A stretch of 5,640 nt of DNA from an uncultured Bacteroidales bacterium (GTDB taxonomy: Bacteria > Bacteroidota > Bacteroidia > Bacteroidales > JAUNSR01), in assembly GCA_947074245.1 (NCBI GenBank), contig CAMTOW010000164.1:1-5640 (forward strand), read 5' to 3'. The notes beneath the pieces are model-generated. The model saw nothing but the letters and a program-made list of their open reading frames with translations. It was not told the origin of the DNA and made no database searches. The stretch's first letter is position 1. Every line of letters starts with the position of its first letter. Both the position numbers and the translations under genes were made by a program. Below are positions 1-5,640 of this stretch, piece after piece.

Positions 1-48
1 CGAGATTCTCCGGAGTGACTGGAGTTCAGACGTGTGCTCTTCCGATCT
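1..48 (+). other. Illumina i7-side library adapter (artefact)
   Basis: This is not genomic DNA. Bases 15..48 match the TruSeq i7-side adapter, starting GTGACTGGAGTTC and ending GCTCTTCCGATCT, with no mismatch that I can see. Bases 1..6 (CGAGAT) match the end of the P7 primer. Bases 7..14 (TCTCCGGA) sit where the 8-base i7 index belongs; from memory its reverse complement TCCGGAGA is TruSeq HT index D702. Biological sequence starts at about base 49. Confidence 0.97.
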
Positions 49-92
49 ATAAATGCTGCAATCATCAAAAAAAGATAGTGTCTTATTTTCAT
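49..92 (-). CDS. Partial exported protein, N-terminus only (truncated by contig end)
   Basis: An ATG at 92..90 opens a frame that runs without a stop into the adapter junction at 48/49, giving 14 complete codons: MKIRHYLFLMIAAF. A short basic N-region (K, R, H) followed by a hydrophobic run is the usual start of a Sec signal peptide, so the product is probably secreted or an envelope protein. It has the same orientation as the two complete genes and begins 166 bp beyond the stop of the phosphodiesterase gene. No clear Shine-Dalgarno precedes it, as is common in Bacteroidota, and I found no exact TAnnTTTG box. The function cannot be named because the mature protein is missing. A chance 14-codon frame is possible, but the composition and position favour a real gene. 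Confidence 0.55.
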
Positions 93-159
93 AATCAATA
101 AGATCTATTGGTGAATATCCTTTCGTTCGTATTATAAAAGTGTCAAATCGAGGTGGGTG

Positions 160-196
160 GACTTACCAACTTCTGTCCAATAAAAGTTGGTAAGTC
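160..196. repeat. Perfect 13-bp inverted repeat (hairpin) between genes
   Basis: Arms at 160..172 (GACTTACCAACTT) and 184..196 (AAGTTGGTAAGTC) are perfectly complementary around an 11-nt loop. It lies 62 bp past the stop of the phosphodiesterase gene and 67 bp before the start of the truncated gene. It could end the upstream transcript or stabilise its 3' end, but neither side carries an immediate T-run, so it is not a canonical intrinsic terminator. It could equally be an operator or a leader structure for the truncated gene. The structure is directly visible; its role is not known. Confidence 0.6.
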
Positions 197-258
197 TTCA
201 TCCCCAATTCTATCTATTAATTTACATCATTTTATTGAAAATCTATCCCCCATTCCCT

Positions 259-1485
259 TCACTTCCTCACCCAGCGATTAATCACCCCATTCTCCGTCTT
301 CACCACGAATTTATAAAATTTCGATTCGGGCAATGCGGTCAGATCCACTCGGTAAGCATTTGATTTTGCCGGAACGGTGGCCAGTTCGATCCATTCGTCT
401 TGACCGCCGGTTTTGAAATCGTTAGTGGTTGCCGCGTAAATCGTGGCAGGCTGGTCGGTATCGGTGGAGCTCCAGGAAAGATCTACGAAATGATCATACG
501 GAGCCGTTTTCAAATCATAAATATCATATTGGCCTAAAAACGAAGCGCCGTCCTGCTCGAAGGCGACTGCACGGGGCAATTCGAAATCCATAAAGTCGCA
601 GATGGTCGGGTTGATATCCACCAGTGCCAGTGACGGGCTGTTGAAGCGGGCATTGAGCGCGGACTGATTGGTCGCGATCCAGCACGAACGTTCCCGTTCC
701 GATTGTCCGCCGTGTCCGTATCCGCTTTCGGTGCGGCCGTGATCGGTGGTGACGATCACCATCCATTCTTCCCCAAACTCTTTTTCGCGATATTGCACCG
801 CTTCCCAGATCGGTTTGATCAGTTGGTCGGTTCGTTGCACGTAGTTGTCCATGAACGCGCCGTCGCCATACAAGTGATATCCCGAATCGGTATACCAGAG
901 ATAAACCCAGCTCAAATCGGGAGCGTCGTTCTGAATCGCGCGAGCGGCTTCGGTACACACGATCGAATCGATTTCAAAAATATGAAGTTCGTCTTTCCGG
1001 TCGGGGAAACGGGTTTTGTCCAGTTCGTAGCTGTCAAATACGTAGTCGATCTTCAGCTGTCCCGTTTCGGGTTTGCCTTCGCCGATCAATACGGTACGAT
1101 TGTCTTGCCAACTCGAAAACAGGGCTGTTTTCGGGGCTTTCTCCTGTTCTTTGGCGATTCGGAAAATCGACCAATAGTTGTAGTTCGGGTCCAGATCGGA
1201 GTTGCCGTGCACGTTGTGTTTGTTGTACCAGGTACCGGTAAGGATGTTCATATAGCCGATTGCCGAGATGGTGGCGGTCTGCGAATAGGCGCCGATCTCT
1301 CCGCCGGTATAGGCGCGCGAATATCCTCCGCGTGAGGCGATGTCGAAAACGATTTCGGGGCGAACGCGTTCGATGTAATCGGCCGGAATACCGTCCAGAA
1401 CGATATAGATTGCTTTTTTGGTCGTGGCAGAAGCGGACGCGATCAGAACCGACAGCGTCATGCTCAATAAAAAGATACGTTTCAT
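259..1485 (-). CDS. Exported alkaline-phosphatase-superfamily phosphodiesterase (type I phosphodiesterase/nucleotide pyrophosphatase-like)
   Basis: This 408-residue protein belongs to the Phosphodiest (PF01663) branch of the alkaline phosphatase superfamily, two-metal hydrolases (normally zinc) of phosphomono- or diesters. Residues 1-20 form a Sec signal peptide with likely cleavage after ASA (18-20), so it acts outside the cytoplasm; there is no lipobox cysteine. The full metal-site set is visible: D31 in IVLDG, D200 and H204 in YTDSGYH, D248-H249 in TTDHG, and H258 in GYGHGG. The probable nucleophile is S74 in SAIGYMNILTG, ten residues before G84, where eukaryotic NPP enzymes carry Thr. The KHNVHG segment (89-94) is typical of this bacterial branch. 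From about 330 a beta-rich, fibronectin-III-like extension continues to the C-terminus. The ATG at 1485 is chosen because it gives a complete signal peptide; no Shine-Dalgarno is seen. The nearest complete gene upstream is 545 bp away, so it is probably transcribed on its own. The substrate (nucleotide, phospholipid head group or other) cannot be inferred. Confidence 0.9.
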   Translation of the reverse strand: MKRIFLLSMTLSVLIASASATTKKAIYIVLDGIPADYIERVRPEIVFDIASRGGYSRAYTGGEIGAYSQTATISAIGYMNILTGTWYNKHNVHGNSDLDPNYNYWSIFRIAKEQEKAPKTALFSSWQDNRTVLIGEGKPETGQLKIDYVFDSYELDKTRFPDRKDELHIFEIDSIVCTEAARAIQNDAPDLSWVYLWYTDSGYHLYGDGAFMDNYVQRTDQLIKPIWEAVQYREKEFGEEWMVIVTTDHGRTESGYGHGGQSERERSCWIATNQSALNARFNSPSLALVDINPTICDFMDFELPRAVAFEQDGASFLGQYDIYDLKTAPYDHFVDLSWSSTDTDQPATIYAATTNDFKTGGQDEWIELATVPAKSNAYRVDLTALPESKFYKFVVKTENGVINRWVRK

Positions 1486-2030
1486 TGTGATAAAGTGTTT
1501 GATTGAATAAGCCGAGTTCTTTGGTAGAGATAAAATAAGCTGTGTTGATGGTAGTTGCGGGTCAGGCTGTTTTCATTCTTCGTAGAAAGTCGGTATGGTT
1601 TTTCATTTTCCGAATAAAGTTAACAACTCTGTTTAATTTTAATAGAATTTGGTTTATTATTAGTCGAAACTCAGGCTTGTTTCCTCTGTTTTTCTTCTCA
1701 AAACCGGTTGAGTGCGAATTGAAATCGTCTTTTTCCGCGTCTTTCTTCTTGATTTCCTACCTGATCAAATTTGATTCTCTGCCCGGATAAAACCGATTTT
1801 CCGCTTCGCATTATTCCGTTCAATGGCGTTTAAACGATCTTTCGAGCGGGGATGAACGCTCGTTAATACGCCTGTTAACGGGCATTAGAAAGCGTGTAAA
1901 AGAGAAAAACTCAAAAGCTTTTTCCTAAAAATCAGGCGCTCTTTTCAATATCGTCAGGTATAAAACGAATGGAAGCGAATGCCTCACGGCATCCGCTTCC
2001 AACACAATTCAAACTAAAGAATAACCGATT
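1486..2030. other. 545-bp intergenic region with several inverted repeats, no convincing gene
   Basis: This AT-rich spacer separates the two phosphatase genes. Besides the terminator hairpin at 1971..2000 it contains: a perfect 12-bp palindrome at 1764..1775 (ATCAAATTTGAT); a stem of CGAGCG/CGCTCG at 1843..1862 with an 8-nt loop; an overlapping CGTTAA/TTAACG stem at 1861..1880; a 14-bp near-palindrome centred on GTTAAC at 1870..1883; and an AT-rich hairpin with one bulge at 1904..1924. For the phosphodiesterase gene the best -7-like box on the minus strand is TAACTTTA at 1615..1622, one base off TAnnTTTG, but it has no TTTG at the right upstream distance, so I do not call a promoter. An 82-codon plus-strand frame at 1542..1790 is Phe/Ser-rich and looks like chance. 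No tRNA, riboswitch or IS end was recognised. Confidence 0.6.
1971..2000 (-). terminator. GNRA-capped hairpin, probable terminator of the metallophosphoesterase gene
   Basis: Two 13-nt arms (1971..1983 and 1988..2000) surround a 4-nt loop. Read on the minus strand the loop is GTGA, a GNRA-type tetraloop closed by C-G, and the only imperfect pair becomes a G-U wobble; on the plus strand that pair would be an A-C mismatch. The hairpin is therefore best formed in the minus-strand transcript, starting 30 nt past the stop of the large gene. The following sequence, ATTCGTTTTATA, is only moderately T-rich, so it is a slightly weak intrinsic terminator or a 3'-end-protecting structure. Confidence 0.7.
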
Positions 2031-5000
2031 TTATAGCTTTATAAATACACATGTTTTCTTTCCGTTGATGCTCAGGTAATAGGTTCCTTTCGAAAGGTCG
2101 CTTACGTTTACCGCTTCGTTTCGATTGAAATGTCCTTGTCTGTGCATCGTTCCGTTGATTGAGAAGATCATATAGTCTCCGTTTTCAAGACCGTCGATGA
2201 AGAAATGATCCTGTACGGCTACCGGACGGATGTTCCATTCGTCGGATGAAGTGGCGTCGATCCGGTCGGTAACGTCATAACGGGCTTCGATCGCCACATC
2301 CGACGCCGGCATCTGGAAACGATTGTCGGCGATGGTCAGATTTTCCGGAAGAACGATCCATTCGCGGAAGGTAGAGTTTTCGTTTTCTTCCGTCTGTAGA
2401 ATCACGGTTTCCCCTTCGCGCGCTTGGCCGTCGATCACCTGATCGGAATGCGCACCGGTCAGATCCACCCGGTAAGCGTCGCCGCGTACGGAGATGTAGA
2501 TGCGTGGAGAAACCTCTTCGTAACTATCGTTGATGTATAACGAGCAGAAATAATCGCCCGGAGCAAGTTCGCCGGCAGGCACGACGATGTCGCCGCGAGT
2601 GGCTCCGTAGGTATAATAATAAGCGGTCAGTTCATCGACCCCTACGGTCTCGCCCGCTTTGAATACGCCGATATAGTCTTTCGGTGTGCCCGGGCCGTCG
2701 CTGTAATGGAAGGTGATCTCTTCATCTTTTCCATAAAGGGATTTGTCGGAACTGATTACCGAAATCTCATCACCTACCGAGAAGAATACGCGTTCTCCCG
2801 GTTCGAAATAGCCGCCTTTGGTCAGATAGGTCACGTAATAATATCCTTTTACGCTCATTCCCGTCGTGCCGTGAGAATCCGAATCCAAGCGCATCGAGCC
2901 TTCCGCTGCATTGGCGGGCAGACCGTTTTCGCGCAGATAATTCCACATCACGCTCTGCGATCCGTCTACTCCGGGATCTTCGCCTACCTTATATACGCCG
3001 ATCCAGTCGTTGTCGAACTGCGGAACGTCGCGGTAATCGACCGTCATCCCTTCGCTGATGTCGTATTTGGTTTTTTCGAGCGACAATACAGGCGTCGTTC
3101 CCACTACGAACGGAATACGAGGCGTGATTTCGGTATATCCTCCGTCTTGAAACATGACCGCGAAATACTCATTGCCTTCGCTCAGGCTGAAGCTGAATTT
3201 GCCTGATACATCGGATGTGTAGGTCCATTTGGTCGAATAGGTTGTGCCTACGTCGTCGCCGTTCTTATAGATTCCTACCCAGGCGTTGGTATTCAAAGGC
3301 GCGAATTGATAATCGAGCGTGATTGGTTCGTCCGGCGCATACACTTTCTTTTCGATCGATACGTTCGGGTCGCCTTCGATGCTTCCGGCCACTTCGAAAG
3401 AAAGAGATTCCGACCAGTCGCTCCATTCTACGTTGGCATCGCGATAGCGAACGCGAACGTGGTAAGTTCCGTTCTTCAATTTGTTTTCCGGAATGGTGTA
3501 TCGGGTGATATCGGCGTTTTCATTCAGATCGACCGGCAGATAAAGCGGTTTTCCGGTAGATCCGTACAGATTTTCGACATCACGGATCGAGGAGTGCTGA
3601 ATGTGATTGAACGAAGCGTCGGTCGCGAACTGATACTGCACGGTGTTGAGCGTATCGGATCCCGCCGAAACATATTCGCTCGCCGCGAAGGTGTGAGGCA
3701 GCGTAATCTGCGACGGAATCGCTTCAAGCGCGGGTTTTTCCGGTTTTTCGGCTCCGCTGCGGCGGTGGAACGTGTCGATCAGCACATTGTCTAATACGAG
3801 TTCGCGATTGCCGATGGCGTAACATTCGGCTCTCATCTCTTTCTTGTCGAAATCGAATTCGAGGATCTGATAGCCCCAGTAGTCGATGGTTTTCTGCACA
3901 TCGTCGTAATCGGCTTCGGAAGACATGCCCCACATCTGATCCCACGACGCGCCGCCGTTGATGATGTGATACAGCGGATAGTTCTCCAGCTGACCGCGAT
4001 GATACAGGTGGTGATGGCCGGCGTAGTTGAGAACGTGTTTATCGCTCTGACTCAGAATCGGTACGGCTACGTCGCGCACCCATGTCGAGATATCGCCGAT
4101 GTATTGTTCGGCCTGAATCGGGCGGTGATTGACGCTGATGATGAAATCGACGTTTTCGTCGGTCGCAGCAGCGGCAGCGATCTCTCTCACCCATGCTTCC
4201 TGAGCGCTACCCGTATGTTCGGTACTCAATACGACAAACAGAAGACGTCCTACCTGATAGGCGTAATACAGATCGGTTTCGCTGCTGATGCCCCGGTAGT
4301 TGAGGTGTTCGTAATGAAAATGGGTCTTGTAGCGTTTCATATCGGTATCGCTATACGTCTCGTGATTACCTACGGCGGTCATGATCGGGACGTAGGGCGA
4401 TAGGGTTTCCGATTTATAAAGGTGAATGTGTTCGTACTGTTCGAGCGTACCCACGTCTACCTGGTCGCCATCGTTCATTACCATATGGATCGAGGATCCG
4501 AAATCGCCGTATTTTTCTTCTACTTTTTTACGGGCCGCTTCGCAAAGCCATTCATATCCGCTTCGGGTCTTGATCTGATGATCGCCCATCAAAAGGATAC
4601 GCAACGGAGTTTTGCTACCCTCTTCGGGCATGGTATGGAAGGTGTAGATTTCGCTTTCGCGATCGCCCGTCTTCACCCGATAGGAGTATCCGGTGTTGGC
4701 GTCAAGACCCGTGATCTGAGCCGAGTGCCAGTAATAGGCGTTGGTGCGGCTGGAAAGATCTTCGGTAACGGCCGTGGTTACCGACGTGAGCGCTCCGCCT
4801 TTCGGTCCGTAAGAAACGCTCGATGGCTCGTTGTAATTGGTTTTCCAACTGATCCAGATTCCGTCTGACGTAGCGGTTTGCAGATAGGGTTTGGTCATCT
4901 CCACATACGAAGTGGGGATATAGGTGACGCGATGCGCCTTTACCTGATTCGTGCCAACGATATCCTCATAATAGATGCAAGCCTTATCGATCGTGGTTCC

Positions 5001-5399
5001 GGCGATATCAACCGTTTCTCCCTCTTTGATGGAGTGGTTTTCGAATTCGCGGATATAACGATCGATGTTGATCGGCAGGATCGATTCGTCGGTGGTGGCG
5101 TCGTCAAACGTGCGTACCACTTTCAGATCGCCATCCAGCGCCATATAAGAAGCGGTCAGTTCGATTCGGTTGCTGTTTTTGCCCGATGTGATGAAACATC
5201 CCGACGGGAGAATCCATTTGTAGTCGGTGATCCGGCTGTCGGCATCCACGGTATAAGTGGCGCTTTCGCCTGCCATGACGTTGTTCTTCCCGATGATGTC
5301 GGGAGTAGCGTTCATCGCCATCGGTAGCGAAAGAAAACAAGACAGGAGCATCCCGTTTTTAGGGGAGATGGGTTTGAAAGGAGTAAAAATAGATTTCAT
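2031..5399 (-). CDS. Large secreted multidomain metallophosphoesterase, purple-acid-phosphatase-like, with T9SS-type C-terminal domain
   Basis: This 1122-residue protein is a calcineurin-like phosphoesterase (PF00149) in a long extracellular chain. In order: signal peptide 1 to about 31 (basic N-region, hydrophobic 17-29); PKD/Ig-like domain about 33-110; purple-acid-phosphatase N-domain about 165-257; catalytic domain about 265-545; fibronectin-like domain about 556-670; three beta repeats about 677-972; an InlB-B-repeat-like module about 973-1042 (F-x-x-W early, then FQMPASDVAIEARY); and a C-terminal domain about 1046-1122 resembling T9SS type A sorting tails (GDYMIFSING, LSKGTYYLSI, ending FIKL). 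Predicted metal ligands are D273 (GDHQ), D312 (GDQVD), N345 and H346 (GNHE), H425 (VNHRP), H462 and H464 (GHHHLYHR). The Tyr of the purple acid phosphatase motif GDxxY is D315, so a purple Fe(III) centre is unlikely. The first ATG is preferred because it supplies the basic N-region and lies just below a -7 box; M17 is an alternative. LLSC at 18-21 resembles a lipobox but comes too early for a lipoprotein signal. Likely role is hydrolysis of extracellular phosphate esters; substrate unknown. Confidence 0.9.
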   Translation of the reverse strand: MKSIFTPFKPISPKNGMLLSCFLSLPMAMNATPDIIGKNNVMAGESATYTVDADSRITDYKWILPSGCFITSGKNSNRIELTASYMALDGDLKVVRTFDDATTDESILPINIDRYIREFENHSIKEGETVDIAGTTIDKACIYYEDIVGTNQVKAHRVTYIPTSYVEMTKPYLQTATSDGIWISWKTNYNEPSSVSYGPKGGALTSVTTAVTEDLSSRTNAYYWHSAQITGLDANTGYSYRVKTGDRESEIYTFHTMPEEGSKTPLRILLMGDHQIKTRSGYEWLCEAARKKVEEKYGDFGSSIHMVMNDGDQVDVGTLEQYEHIHLYKSETLSPYVPIMTAVGNHETYSDTDMKRYKTHFHYEHLNYRGISSETDLYYAYQVGRLLFVVLSTEHTGSAQEAWVREIAAAAATDENVDFIISVNHRPIQAEQYIGDISTWVRDVAVPILSQSDKHVLNYAGHHHLYHRGQLENYPLYHIINGGASWDQMWGMSSEADYDDVQKTIDYWGYQILEFDFDKKEMRAECYAIGNRELVLDNVLIDTFHRRSGAEKPEKPALEAIPSQITLPHTFAASEYVSAGSDTLNTVQYQFATDASFNHIQHSSIRDVENLYGSTGKPLYLPVDLNENADITRYTIPENKLKNGTYHVRVRYRDANVEWSDWSESLSFEVAGSIEGDPNVSIEKKVYAPDEPITLDYQFAPLNTNAWVGIYKNGDDVGTTYSTKWTYTSDVSGKFSFSLSEGNEYFAVMFQDGGYTEITPRIPFVVGTTPVLSLEKTKYDISEGMTVDYRDVPQFDNDWIGVYKVGEDPGVDGSQSVMWNYLRENGLPANAAEGSMRLDSDSHGTTGMSVKGYYYVTYLTKGGYFEPGERVFFSVGDEISVISSDKSLYGKDEEITFHYSDGPGTPKDYIGVFKAGETVGVDELTAYYYTYGATRGDIVVPAGELAPGDYFCSLYINDSYEEVSPRIYISVRGDAYRVDLTGAHSDQVIDGQAREGETVILQTEENENSTFREWIVLPENLTIADNRFQMPASDVAIEARYDVTDRIDATSSDEWNIRPVAVQDHFFIDGLENGDYMIFSINGTMHRQGHFNRNEAVNVSDLSKGTYYLSINGKKTCVFIKL
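2484..3371 (-). repeat. Three tandem beta-sandwich repeats inside the metallophosphoesterase
   Basis: Residues about 677-768, 769-876 and 877-972 share one layout: a first strand with a Lys-x-x-Tyr-like turn and acidic stretch (EKKVYAPDEPITLDY; EKTKYDISEGMTVDY; DKSLYGKDEEITFHY), then WVGIYKNGDDVG, WIGVYKVGEDPG or YIGVFKAGETVG, an aromatic strand (KWTY; MWNY; YYYTY), and a closing GGYTEITPRI, GGYFEPGERV or DSYEEVSPRI segment. The second copy has an insertion of about 20 residues before its last strands. The copies are diverged at protein level and show no obvious DNA-level identity, so the duplication is old. They probably act as a stalk or carbohydrate/surface-binding modules; the function is not known. 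Confidence 0.8.
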
Positions 5400-5420
5400 A
5401 TAAAATTTTTAAATGATGCT

Positions 5421-5450
5421 CAAAAGTAGTTGCCCGGTATTTCAGAAAAA
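5421..5450 (-). promoter_or_regulatory. Bacteroidota-type promoter of the metallophosphoesterase gene
   Basis: On the minus strand TACTTTTG (5428..5421) matches the Bacteroides -7 consensus TAnnTTTG exactly, 21 bp upstream of the ATG at 5399. Upstream, a T-run (5450..5446) followed by C provides only a partial match to the -33 TTTG element, with 16 to 18 nt spacing instead of the usual 19 to 21. Transcription would start near 5415, leaving a short AT-rich leader of about 15 nt without a Shine-Dalgarno, as is usual in this phylum. Confidence 0.5.
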
Positions 5451-5597
5451 TTGCGGCGAAGTGTCAGTATCAAGACATTTTCAGAAGGGATGAACGCGGA
5501 TGCATATTCTTGAATTATAACGATTCTTCTTGTATGGAACGGGCTGTACACGGGGTGTTTCGAGAAAGAAGATGGGAGCGGAAGAAGAGACCGGGTT

Positions 5598-5640
5598 AGA
5601 TCGGAAGAGCGTCGTGCAGGGAAAGAGTGGTACAGTGAGG
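5598..5640 (+). other. Illumina i5-side library adapter, error-containing (artefact)
   Basis: From 5598 the sequence AGATCGGAAGAGCGTCGTG matches the reverse complement of the TruSeq read-1 (P5-side) adapter. The next stretch, CAGGGAAAGAGTG, differs by a C where the adapter has T, and the last 11 bases no longer align cleanly to index or P5 sequence. This is adapter read-through with sequencing errors, and biological sequence ends at about 5597. Confidence 0.95.

Noticed and set aside
143..172. TTGACA followed by TATAAT on the minus strand near 148..131 as a sigma70 promoter for the truncated gene
   Set aside because: The two hexamers are only about 4 nt apart instead of about 17, and the likely host phylum does not use this consensus.
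703..1335. Long plus-strand open frame opposite the phosphodiesterase gene
   Set aside because: It lies wholly antisense to a gene with a complete catalytic motif set. Long antisense frames are a by-product of the codon bias, and no domain is recognisable.
1542..1790. Plus-strand 82-codon open frame in the spacer
   Set aside because: It is Phe/Ser/Ile-rich, has no recognisable domain, lies antisense to the leader region of the phosphodiesterase gene, and its composition looks like translated AT-rich non-coding DNA.
1791..2032. AACCGATTTT present at 1791..1800 and 2023..2032 as a direct repeat
   Set aside because: It is only 10 bp, AT-rich, without a target duplication or element between the copies; chance is sufficient.
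3966..4868. Plus-strand open frames opposite the metallophosphoesterase domain
   Set aside because: They are antisense shadows of the catalytic region, without signal peptide, motif or start context.
5337..5348. LLSC at residues 18-21 of the large phosphatase as a lipobox
   Set aside because: Only two hydrophobic residues separate it from the polar N-region, so there is no proper h-region before the Cys; the hydrophobic stretch continues past it, as in a signal peptidase I substrate.
5420..5597. Minus-strand frame open from the right end to a TGA at 5420, about 59 codons, possibly the tail of an upstream gene
   Set aside because: The translation has no recognisable protein character, its distal part falls in suspect contig-end sequence, and its stop overlaps the -7 box of the next gene. 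A second minus frame is open almost as long.

Overview
The window is most likely a Bacteroidota (probably Bacteroidales) chromosomal fragment, apparently from a metagenome or draft assembly. The evidence is: mid-GC coding sequence with AT-rich spacers; start codons preceded by AT-rich leaders rather than Shine-Dalgarno sequences; an exact Bacteroides-type -7 box (TAnnTTTG) in front of the large gene; and a C-terminal domain on that gene resembling a type IX secretion (T9SS) sorting signal. I do not assign a genus. Only about 49..5597 is biological: both ends are Illumina library adapter (1..48 and 5598..5640).

All recognisable genes are on the minus strand, so transcription runs right to left. 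The large gene (5399 down to 2031) encodes a 1122-residue secreted calcineurin-like metallophosphoesterase. Its order is a PKD/Ig-like domain, a purple-acid-phosphatase-type N-domain, the catalytic domain, a fibronectin-like domain, three tandem 'WIGVYK' beta repeats, an InlB-B-like module and a T9SS-like tail. It has its own promoter-like element and is followed by a strong GNRA-capped hairpin. After a 545-bp spacer with several inverted repeats but no convincing gene comes a 408-residue exported alkaline-phosphatase-superfamily phosphodiesterase (1485 down to 259). A perfect 13-bp inverted repeat lies beyond it. Next come the first 14 codons of a third exported protein (92 down to 49), cut off by the adapter junction.

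The two full genes are unrelated phosphate-ester hydrolase folds, both exported. A reasonable inference is that they work on extracytoplasmic phosphate esters, the first cleaving diesters and the second removing terminal phosphate, but nothing in the sequence fixes a substrate. The long spacer and the hairpin suggest separate transcripts. I see no mobile element, CRISPR array, rRNA or tRNA. No clearly new system is evident; the most unusual items are the modular phosphatase architecture and the adapter-bounded contig.
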